Assembly (NCBI GenBank): GCA_001936135.1
Contig: CP012816.1
Location: forward strand, 3,407,501 to 3,471,500
DNA length: 64,000 bases
Reading direction: 5' to 3'
Origin: Saccharomycopsis fibuligera x Saccharomycopsis cf. fibuligera
Taxonomy: Eukaryota > Ascomycota > Saccharomycetes > Ascoideales > Saccharomycopsidaceae
This document shows, piece after piece, positions 22,907 through 31,740 of the stretch. Both the position numbers and the translations under genes were made by a program. Below the pieces are notes generated by a model. The model saw only the letters and a list, made by a program, of their open reading frames with translations. It made no database searches and had not been told where the DNA came from. Position 1 is the stretch's first letter. Each line of letters opens with the position of its first letter.

Positions 22907-22938
<32 letters not shown>
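22907..22938. repeat. A(32) homopolymer
   Basis: Uninterrupted run of 32 A in the gene-free stretch. Confidence 0.95.
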
Positions 22939-22940
<2 letters not shown>

Positions 22941-24668
22941 ACACTGAAAGGTTAGAATTTTGCTTTGCGGAAGTTTCTTGTCATTGTAGTTTTTTTTTTT
23001 CGTTTACAATGTACGGCTGTGGTGAGCAACAATTTGAAAAAGAATAAAACAGCGTACGGTATATCAAATTGATGAAATGCTCTATTCCCCGGACACAGCT
23101 AAGGTCGGCTCCAACATGAATTTAATCTTTCCTTTCGTAAATCTTCACCTTTTCCCATGTATTTTAGATAGTATTGTAGTTTAAGATTCCAAAATAATCC
23201 TTTATTACTTTGCCGAATTTGCAGACGACCAATTTGACTTTAGCGATTGCCGGAAAGTCTAAATTTAGGTTTCTCTGGGCATGTATAAACAGAAAACTTG
23301 AAAAACTGTATAAAAGTTTTAATAAAGAAAAAACTAAGTGATTGTCTTATCCGAAGATGTTCAAATCTTTTATTTGCTCCATGGAGCAATAATTCCAATT
23401 TGCTTATTAATGGTTGAAAAAAATTTTACCTATAGATAGAATTTCCCGAGGAATTACTCAACAGTCAGTGCAATTGGCACTACGCAAATAGCAACAGAGC
23501 TCTTCTTTACTTTCTACAACACAAATCAAGTAAGGAAAAATAGAATTTTTGCTATTATTTCAAGCTGCCGCATTATTTTCTGGCATTTTTGAGTCCGCGA
23601 TTTACGGCAACAAAAGAAAGGTGAAGTGAATCGAACAAGAACTCTTTTATTTTCATTTTTTGCAAACAAATCATGCGCAGTTTCAATTAATCTGGGAAGC
23701 GGTATAATTATGAACTGCAGTTTTCTGGAGTATCCCCATGCTAGCTAGTTTGCTATTCATGTTGAGACGTTTGCCAAAACTTGAGCTTGAGCTAAAAATT
23801 CAAGTCAGCGTCAAGCTTGGCAGCAATGATTAAAATAATCGTAAAACATAAGCTAAGTAAAATACCCCATCCTTACTACAATTGTGCGGTAACTTAATTG
23901 TAAATCTGCTTATATGCTATTAAGTTAACGGCTATCTTTTGATATTGTATTTTGAAATTTCAATGAAAGGCTACAGTCAGGGCATTATGGGGCAGCGATT
24001 TCCGAGAAAGTTGGCCTAGTTCTGAAAAGAGCCCATTATCTTAGCGCATAAATTACGGACGAGGATGTGGAAACAATCAATTTCAAGTTTAAAGGCAGTC
24101 TTATTTTGAATTTTCCGATTTCAAAAAATTTCAAATATTTAGCATGTTTTCGCTATCGTTTTGAGTTTTGATATTACAAATTTCAGATCTAGGATTTTGG
24201 TTAGAGATTGTATACGCTGCTCCGATACATCGCTACTCCTACATGTCTACAACTAGCGGTCAGGCTAACCAGTTAGCGCTAATTTTCTAGCTTCCAATGT
24301 CGTATAACTGTCTATAATTTGTAGTCATGTGCTATAGATTCAGTAGGCTTCCAAATTTAGACCGTTTGTAAAAATTAGGGCTTGATCCAATTTCAAGGCC
24401 GCAGAAAGTCGGCTTCGAAAATTGATGCAATTTAGGCAGATGTGTTTTTTACTACACTCCCGAACTTTAAGCACTCTCTAATCTACAAGCGTAAAAATTT
24501 TTAATGTTTTGGAACATTTAGTGCTTCTTGAAACATACCTTTTACCTTTTCCACATGTTTATGAACGGTGATGTACCTCATTTTACAAAGATTCTATTTT
24601 CCCACGCATAAATCAGCGCAAATCACGTTGTAAGCACAGGCTCATCGCCATTTGAACAAAAAAAAATG

Positions 24669-24670
<2 letters not shown>

Positions 24671-24704
<34 letters not shown>
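24671..24704. repeat. A(34) homopolymer
   Basis: Uninterrupted run of 34 A in the gene-free stretch. Confidence 0.95.
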
Positions 24705-24706
<2 letters not shown>

Positions 24707-26627
24707 TGAAAATCTACTGTAATGCATGCGGAAAGAAAAAAAAAATTTTCTTCTCGCTTACGCCGAAATCAAAAGTTTGGCAGCATTAATATTGCCGTGT
24801 ATACCGTTGTACCAAGGAAAATTCTGCGTGTTGAAAAATTTGGCAGAGGTTCGCTATATTAGTAGATGACAAAAGAGCCATTTAATGCATTCTGATGCTC
24901 CCAATCTCTGTTTATGCAGTGAAGACAAGTATAGTTTTTAAAAAATTTAGTTTTTATAGTTTTTTTTTCAGAAAAAAAATTTTTTTTTTTTTTTGCTCGC
25001 GTCAATTGCTGTTTACGGTCAAAACCGTTGAGGCTGTTTTATAATAATCATCTTGCCTATTACGACATTATTGGCCAACGAGGCCAAAGCTCGGTAATCG
25101 GCACTATTACGTAGTCCATTCCTCGATCGAGGCGTTGACTGTGGCTTTGCGGTATTGAGTTTCCGGAACATTGAAATCTTGGATCTTGAATAATTTTAAC
25201 AATTAACAGTTGCCAAATGCGACCGACTTTGCTAGCTCTTAATCTTAAATTTGCAAAAATATAATAAATTTATAAATGGAATATATCCTAGTATCTTCAG
25301 TGTAGTACATTTAGCGTAATGTATTAAATATATGCTCAAATTCAGTGGACTCTGATACATAGCTCGTAATTACTACTTGTCAATGTAGAATTTAGTCCTG
25401 TGTATCACACATGGACAGCTTTTAAAGTTGGTTCATAAGCACGGCGTTCTGACTATACACTGCAATTGAATATCATAACAATAACTTCAAATCCAACCTC
25501 AGCAACCAAATTCTTCTGCATCAATATCACAAAGTCGTGAAATATAAGCTTTGTTAATTAAATATTTATTCCTTGTTATCGCTATTTCACTATTGCTACT
25601 GTTTAGGGATTCTGAGGGGAAACAAAGCTATTCTTTTGTTTCGCACGGTATGTCGTGTGTTTCAAGTAGCACATATACTTACTCTGTTTTATTTCTGTAT
25701 GGTCCAGGTTGGCTATTAGTTAAACTTTAGTCAAAAATCCAATTAAGTTTTATAAAACTGTAGTCTTTAAAAATTTTGGCCAAGCAGCTAGCTTATAAAC
25801 TAACTTTAAATCTACATTATGGTGGCATGTCAGCTACGACGCTATATAATTCTTCAAAGCTAAAGCATTTAAAATTTTGAATGATCATACTATTTCTAAC
25901 TCACTATTTAGAAAGGTAGTGTAGAACTAGAACTGTTTTGAACATGTATGCAGGAGCTCGAATTTTTCCGCTTAACAATTTATTCCCTTACCGCTGTCAA
26001 AAAAACTTCCAAGTATCATATCTAACCCTCAATCAAATGCCTTTTGTATAACAAGCACGGTAAAGTGTCATATTTGAGAATGATGAAACTTCTTTATAGC
26101 AATCAATTACACTTTGGGTTTTTGTGCTGATTAACATTATAAGCTTCCAGCAACTGTAACCCCCCCCCCTCCTTTCGGTAACAGTAAACAATTTGAAAGA
26201 CCAGCATTCTGTCAAAGTTAAACTTCAGATAAGTTGAGTTAGATGATAACATTGCTATTAATACTAGAATAATGAAACGTAAAGTGAAAAAAAAATCTAA
26301 ATTTAATTATACAAAAACAGAAATCAGGTAAGATTTTTTAGAAATTTTTAGTTGAAATATAACTTGGTATTGAAGATATTTCTAAGGCTGGAGTCGAGAC
26401 TGAAATTTCCAAGTTACTTTGCGATTTTATAAGTACTTTAGAATTGATTTTTAAAGCTTTTGAGCTTTTGAAGCAAATGTTTTTCCTCTTTCTATATAGA
26501 TATTCAAATAAGCCTTGAAATTTTATCATTATTCTGCAGTAACAGAAAAAAATATTACGAAACATGCATATTAATTCAACATGTGTGTCAGCAAACCTAC
26601 TTTTAGATCTAAATATTCGAGTCAAAC

Positions 26628-26628
<1 letters not shown>

Positions 26629-26658
<30 letters not shown>
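26629..26658. repeat. T(30) homopolymer
   Basis: Uninterrupted run of 30 T about 100 bp beyond the MEK1 stop codon. Confidence 0.95.
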
Positions 26659-26659
<1 letters not shown>

Positions 26660-26757
26660 ACTGTATTCGCGAGCTATCAAAGCCTAGTTTTCTAATAACT
26701 TAGCAATACCTTTGAATACTGGAAACCCAAAATAAGTTTCAAACTAATCCCATCACG

Positions 26758-28502
26758 TCATTTCAAAATCTTATTGACATAAATGTCTTGCAAAACATCT
26801 TCATATTGCACCACCCATGGATGTTGCAAACATTGCTTACACCCAAATCTTTGATCAGCATCTAATAATAACAGCCCTCTAACCACATCTTTCCCTTTGG
26901 TTGATATTTTATCCCACTGTCTTTTTTGAAAATTTAATTTACCCAATTTTGCTGCCTTGATCATATTTATGTCTTCACCATTGTCGTAAAAGGGGGAAAT
27001 GCCACTAAGAATAATATGCAAGATCACACCAATGGACCACATGTCACATTTCCAGGTGTATCCCTCTGGGGATAGGTCGTAATCTGGATTACTGCTGCTG
27101 TTGTTATTGTTGATAACTTTTTCGTAGAATCCTACTTCTGGGGCAGAATACTCGGGCGTCCCTACGATATCGTACATGCGTTGGTCTTGATGAGTGATCT
27201 GACATGCAGTGCCAAAATCAGCAATAACAATTCTTGTCAGTTTTTCCGGAGACGCCAATAAGATGTTGTCCAACTGTGGGTATCGTGTCAATTAGCATTT
27301 GAAATTATTCAAAAAAAAGGAACCTTTTTTTTGGTTATAACAAGAAAAGCAAAATAACTTTGAAAAGGTTATACTCACTTTAAGATCACGGTGAACAATG
27401 TTGTTTGTGTAAAGGTAGTGCATCGCGGAGAAAATTTGATAGGCAATCAAGAGCGCCTCAGGTTCTGGAACCGGACTTAAGCAATCAGTTCTAGCCAAGT
27501 ACGCAAATAAATCACCTCCGCAAACCAATTCTTCGAATATGTACAATTGTTTGTGCTCGTAAATGGTGTCAAAGACTTTGACCACATTTGGCTGTAAGTT
27601 AACTCTGGTGGTTAGTTGCTAGATTAAACAGAAAAATGGCAAAGAAGTTAAAGAAATTTCTACATTAAAGTATGATTTCTTAAACTTACATGATCCAACG
27701 AGGCTAAAATCTCCGCTTCTTTGATCTGAGCGGCAAAATTGTCACCTTTCAATACTTTAACCGCACAAATAACTTTACTTTCACCTTGCTTTATTGTTGG
27801 TTTATGACTTGAAGAACTAAATTTGCTTTTTGTAGCAGTATGTCTATCTTCAACAGCAACAACTGGTAATTTTTCGCCAACATAAACGTTCCCAAATGTC
27901 CCGCTGCCCAAAACTTTAGTAGTAATTACCCATCCAGCAACCTTTGTCCATAATTGGTTAGTCTGATCTGCCTCTACTATTGTTGCCACTGCCCCTGTAT
28001 TTTGATCTAGCCCTTGAGCAGTAGTAGAACTCAGTATTATATTATCTTTGACATAGTGTGGATTGACTTTGAATACCGCCTTGAAGGCAGATTTGAGTTC
28101 AATTTCATCGTAGTTCTCAAGAATAACAAAGGCTTTTGGGGCGATGCGGCGGCTATTGACGTAAACCCCGTTAGCGCTAAAGTTCTTCAAATAGATTAAT
28201 GGTGTCGAGGAGTCGTCAAACTGGACACCCCAGATACAGCAATGATCGGCACTGACGAAAGGATTAGCCACTACCAAAGTGTTGGTCTTGGGGTTGCGAC
28301 CTATTCTCAACATGTTGTTTTTCGTGATGCTGAGGATGCCAGTTTTGTGAAATACTTGTTTTGTATTGTTGAAAAGAATTTTGCGTTTTAATGGCAGGCT
28401 GTCTATGGATTCTGGTAAAAGGTTAGGGGTGAGGCTGGAGAGAGCCTTTTGTGGGAATTTCAAATAGCCTAGGTAGCTTTTAGAACTCGGATCGGTGACC
28501 AT
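26758..28502 (-). CDS. MEK1: Meiotic FHA-domain Ser/Thr kinase Mek1, 3 exons
   Basis: Exons 28502-27690, 27591-27379 and 27273-26758 join in frame to 513 residues. Intron 1 (98 nt) has GTAAGT, branch AACTAAC and acceptor CAG. Intron 2 (105 nt) has the weaker GTGAGT, branch TGCTAAT and acceptor CAG. The FHA domain (about 60-135) shows LRIGRNPKTN, SADHCCIW and NGVYVNSRRI. The kinase has GSGTFGNVYV, VICAVKVLK, HRDLK split from LDNILL by intron 2, ADFGTA and VGTPEYSAPEVGF. SGISPFYDNGEDINMIKAAK and GKLNFQKRQWD match S. cerevisiae Mek1 better than Dun1 or Rad53. Mek1 works at meiotic chromosome axes, favouring interhomologue repair. Retention of either intron brings an early in-frame stop, before the activation loop in the case of intron 2. 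Confidence 0.9.
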
Positions 28503-28812
28503 ATTGTTTAGTAGTTTGTTGATTACGAAATTAATTTTTTTTAAAAAAAACTAATGATTACCAGAGGTAGTGAAAAGATAAAGTGAGAAGAACGTTTATT
28601 TTTATTTTCTTGACGAGGAAGAAAGTCCTTTGAATATAAAACAATTCTAACAAGGGAAGCACACTCACAGCGCATGCTGGCTAGGCGCTGTCTTTAAGCG
28701 CCATCAAGGAGGAGCCACATGCGTTGCACAATGCTGGTTGTCTGCGCTATAAAAACTAGACAACATGCTTGTGACGAAAACCGAGAGTAAATTTGAAAAT
28801 TAGTGTATAGAA
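28503..28812. other. MEK1 promoter and FCY1 3' flank
   Basis: 310 bp between two minus-strand genes. It contains a CAGCGC...GCGCTG inverted pair at about 28658-28691 and a TATAAAAA-like motif near 28747. I did not find a clear Ndt80 site (CACAAA with flank) or a Ume6 URS1 core. Confidence 0.5.
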
Positions 28813-29268
28813 TTATTTCCCAATATCCTCATTCCATTCATTCGGCTTTTCCTTGATAAAAGTAGCCATGATATTTTTGCAGCGCTCGTCGTTAACATTG
28901 ATGACCTCGACACCCTTGGATCTAAGCAACTCTTCCGGGCCTTGGAAATTGACGCTTTCACCCACTACTACTCTTTTGATAGAGTATAGCAAAATGGCAC
29001 CAGTACACATATTGCATGGACTGAGAGTACTGTATAATGTCACATCTTTGTAAGCTTTGCCAGGTAAACGACCAGCATTCTCGAGCGCTGACATCTCGCC
29101 ATGAAACACTGCCGAACCCTTTTGGATCCGCAAATTGTGGCCCCGGCCCACGACGTTGCCTTGATTGTCAAGGATACAGGAGCCGATAGGAATACCACCT
29201 TCGTCGTAGCCGGCTTTGGCTTCCTGGTAGGCGATATCAATTCCCTTTTGATCAATAGCGGTGGACAT
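28813..29268 (-). CDS. FCY1: Cytosine deaminase
   Basis: 151 residues, close to the 158 of S. cerevisiae Fcy1. The zinc site is complete: HGEMSALENAGRL (His ligand and catalytic Glu, about residues 57-59) and SPCNMCTGA (two Cys ligands, about 86-89). The N-terminus DQKGIDIAYQEAKAGYDEGG and C-terminal NEWNEDIGK align along their length. The enzyme converts cytosine to uracil for pyrimidine salvage and also acts on 5-fluorocytosine. Start is the only ATG that gives the full family N-terminus. It is divergent from JID1; a cluster of CACATG sites lies in the shared promoter. Confidence 0.97.
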   Translation of the reverse strand: MSTAIDQKGIDIAYQEAKAGYDEGGIPIGSCILDNQGNVVGRGHNLRIQKGSAVFHGEMSALENAGRLPGKAYKDVTLYSTLSPCNMCTGAILLYSIKRVVVGESVNFQGPEELLRSKGVEVINVNDERCKNIMATFIKEKPNEWNEDIGK

Positions 29269-29972
29269 TGTAACTTGGAGATGGTAGGTCCTTGGTTCTG
29301 AAGATGTTTATCTCTGGTTTCTTGTTGCTGTTGTTGTTACTGATGATCAGCAGTGATAGACTATCAGCAGACTGGCAGGATAATATTTAGCTCGCACGAT
29401 AAACAGAATGTCGCTGAGCGCTAGTATCTGTTTGTCTAGCGCGGCGGCTGCAGCGGGACACTGGCGCTAAGATAAGAGACAGAATCAAAGTCCCGACCAT
29501 GTGACGATTCATGTGATAAACCAGGTGATATATCATGTGCCATACTAAGTCACATGATGATCACATGTGTTATCACACATGATAACGCGCACATGATCAT
29601 TAACTTCTCGCATCACTTCAATCCCCGAAGCCCTTACTCAGTGAAGCTTGGCAGCGGCGGAACAACTCCGCGGGGTCAGAATAGAAGAAACGGTCTCAAG
29701 ATCCAAATCAGACTTCATCTTCAACCGCCACAGCCTGATTTTGTTTTTGCGCATCTTGTCTATTCCCCATATCAGCGCCAAATTTCATATCCAAAAACTT
29801 ATATAGACTTTTTACTAGACTTGAACGTGCCCATCGGGCTCATACTATCTGACACTTTCATGCATTGAGCTGGCCACCGAGCTGCAAACACCCTTTCATA
29901 TTCAAACCCGGTCTTCACGGTCCTCATTGCTACAATCAACCGGGCCCAATTCTCACCCAATTCTCACCCAAA
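29269..29972. promoter_or_regulatory. Bidirectional FCY1/JID1 promoter region
   Basis: 704 bp between divergent start codons. It holds an inverted repeat with 7-bp arms GCGCTAG/CTAGCGC (29418-29441), a GATAAG at about 29471-29476, and a dense CACATG cluster (29498-29595). An open frame continues upstream of the JID1 ATG without another ATG and is taken as leader. Confidence 0.65.
29498..29595. promoter_or_regulatory. Cluster of seven CACATG/CATGTG hexamers
   Basis: CATGTG or CACATG occurs at 29498, 29510, 29534, 29551, 29562 (overlapping CACATGTG), 29576 and 29590, in both orientations, most extended to TCACATG or CACATGAT. The hexamer belongs to the E-box group bound by bHLH factors; CATGTGA also resembles the Ino2/Ino4 core. 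Which factor binds is not known from sequence. Confidence 0.75.
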
Positions 29973-30932
29973 ATGCTCCAACTATCAAACAGACTACCTC
30001 TAAAGCGCCTCCAGCGGAGCCCAGGTTGCACTGCATCCATTCTTGCAAACCTCAAATGCCAGAGAAAATCATCCTTTCGACTCGCTTCTACAGTTGCGCC
30101 TGACCAAGAGGTCCCATTTTGGCCTACTTCCTCTTCGCCAACTCCATACGATATTCTCGGGGTGGACTCCCAACAAATCAAAGACAAGCGTCTTCTTAAA
30201 CGCAAATACCGTGATTTGTGTAAGTTATACCATCCGGACGTTTCTTTCTCACGTAAGCTTCTTGATCACAAGGGCAAGGAACTTAACGATCAAGCGAAAG
30301 AAACAAGATTCAAACAAATCAATAGCGCTTATAGTCTCCTCAGCGATCCAAGAAAACGCAACTTGTACGATAGATTCAAAACTGGATGGGATTTCACTTC
30401 GAATACGCATATGCAATATGGAGCTACTTCTGCTGCTGCCTACGGCACGAACCCTTGGAGTAACAAACGGTATGATACTTATGATGACCAGTTTTGGCAT
30501 GCGGGCAACTGGGAAGACTACGCTCACATGGGCAAAGATAAAGAGAAGGAACAAGATCCAATTTTCAAAAGCGAGTTGGCAAGAAAAAACAAAGATGTGC
30601 TAATTTTACTCATAAGCGTAGCACTTGTGATGGGGTGTGCGCAAGTCGCGTATGCTTTAGGTAAATGGCAAGAAGAGTTAGTGGCGGTAGAGCGTACCAA
30701 CGTGAAGTCAAATAACAGTTTGCTAGTTTCCTACTTGAACCACGGACTTGGGTTGGATAAATGGTCGAGATTGAACACATTTTTATGGACAAGAAGATAC
30801 AACATGTACTCTGATGACCATGAACAATTTGCCAAACAAGAAGCAGAAGATAAAAAATTGATTAAAGACTTACAGGATAAAGAGCTCAAAAAAAACACAA
30901 AAGGAACAGCTGAAGCGACAGAAGAAAATTGA
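29973..30932 (+). CDS. JID1: Mitochondrial J-domain protein Jid1
   Basis: 319 residues from ATG 29973. The N-terminus MLQLSNRLPLKRLQRSPG is basic and lacks acidic residues, as in a mitochondrial presequence. The J domain (about 62-140) has PTPYDILGV, the HPD motif in LCKLYHPDVS, and SAYSLLSDPRKRNLYDRF. FWHAGNWEDYAHM and SYLNHGLGLDKWSRLNTFLW correspond to YWNAGTWED and SYTNYGLDTDKFSRLRRFLW of S. cerevisiae Jid1. A hydrophobic segment (about 209-229, VLILLISVALVMGCAQVAYA) suggests membrane anchoring. J-proteins stimulate Hsp70 ATPase; the specific client is not known. The upstream frame is open but has no ATG, so the later start is used. Confidence 0.87.
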   Translation: MLQLSNRLPLKRLQRSPGCTASILANLKCQRKSSFRLASTVAPDQEVPFWPTSSSPTPYDILGVDSQQIKDKRLLKRKYRDLCKLYHPDVSFSRKLLDHKGKELNDQAKETRFKQINSAYSLLSDPRKRNLYDRFKTGWDFTSNTHMQYGATSAAAYGTNPWSNKRYDTYDDQFWHAGNWEDYAHMGKDKEKEQDPIFKSELARKNKDVLILLISVALVMGCAQVAYALGKWQEELVAVERTNVKSNNSLLVSYLNHGLGLDKWSRLNTFLWTRRYNMYSDDHEQFAKQEAEDKKLIKDLQDKELKKNTKGTAEATEEN

Positions 30933-31740
30933 TTATGTGCTGTTTAACTTGTCTTTTACTTTTTCTCTAACTATTTATTAAGACAGATGCTTGACTTTTT
31001 TCACTTTCATACTTTACTTTTCTCTGTTTCCTTATACAGTCTCTTTTCTATTATATTCTATTGTTTCCTTTGTTCACGTTTTATGATGCTTGATTTTTAT
31101 TTTTGTTTTCTGAACTATTTTTGCATTCAGTTCTGTTCTTATTGCTTTTTTTTTTTTTTTTGTTTCTTTTGCTTGTTATTCGCCTTCCCCCACTTTTCTG
31201 CTGCAGCCTATTACATTTTATCTATAATTATATTCGTTGACTATCGTGCATCCCAATATACGTTCATATTTATATTTATAGTCAATAGCGTATTGTAATC
31301 CCTTTTTTCTTAATATGTTCCATAGATGCATTTACATGCCCCCTCCACGGTTCTACCACCACAGTGGATCTCTGTTGTGACACGAGAGCGTAGTTGACGA
31401 CGTTATTGTCGCTATTGTTGCCGTCAATCAATTTGTCCATCCATCGCGTAGCCCAATTTGCAAAACTAACGCAGTGCGCTCACGCACGCGCGCACGCACC
31501 CGCTTGCAGCCAAATCCTCTGAGACAGCCTGTCCATCTCTAAACTCTAGTCTCCTTCTCATGGGGAAGATCCCAGAGAATGATGGCGTCTATCTTTCCTG
31601 TTGATTATTGCTTTCGTTTCTGTCCTCAAGATTCTATATCTTTTCTTTTGTTTTCTTCTTAGTGTATCCGGATCATATAACACTGGCGGCAGCAACCATT
31701 TCGCTGCCTTGAAATTGTTTCAAAGCGCCATTCCAATAGC
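30933..31740. other. JID1 3' flank and promoter of SOG2-like gene A
   Basis: About 800 bp. The first 350 bp is T-rich with a T run at about 31147-31162. Between 31477 and 31505 there is an alternating purine-pyrimidine segment (GCGCTCACGCACGCGCGC) of possible Z-forming character. No gene is seen. Confidence 0.5.

Larger units (their letters stand above)
20641..26757. other. 6.1 kb gene-free stretch (6.6 kb between coding regions)
   Basis: No open frame here has recognisable protein features; the longest ATG-started ones (22290-22018, 90 codons, and 26625-26338, 95 codons, both minus) match nothing I know. About 20900-22600 is richer in G+C and in TGCAT words; 22700-26700 is AT-rich. It contains four A/T homopolymers of 30-34 nt, a C9 run near 26160-26170 and a CCCCTGTTGGTGG doublet at about 21683-21709. 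No tRNA box A/box B pair was found. It may be an extended regulatory region, a non-coding RNA locus or a centromere. Confidence 0.55.

Noticed and set aside
26338-26625. 95-codon minus-strand ORF beyond the MEK1 stop
   Set aside because: Low-complexity, lysine- and isoleucine-rich, ends in a homopolymer-flanked AT-rich region; no family resemblance.
20641-26757. Telomerase RNA gene
   Set aside because: I looked for a template resembling the long Candida-type telomeric repeats (GGATGT-containing) and found no convincing 20-nt or longer match.
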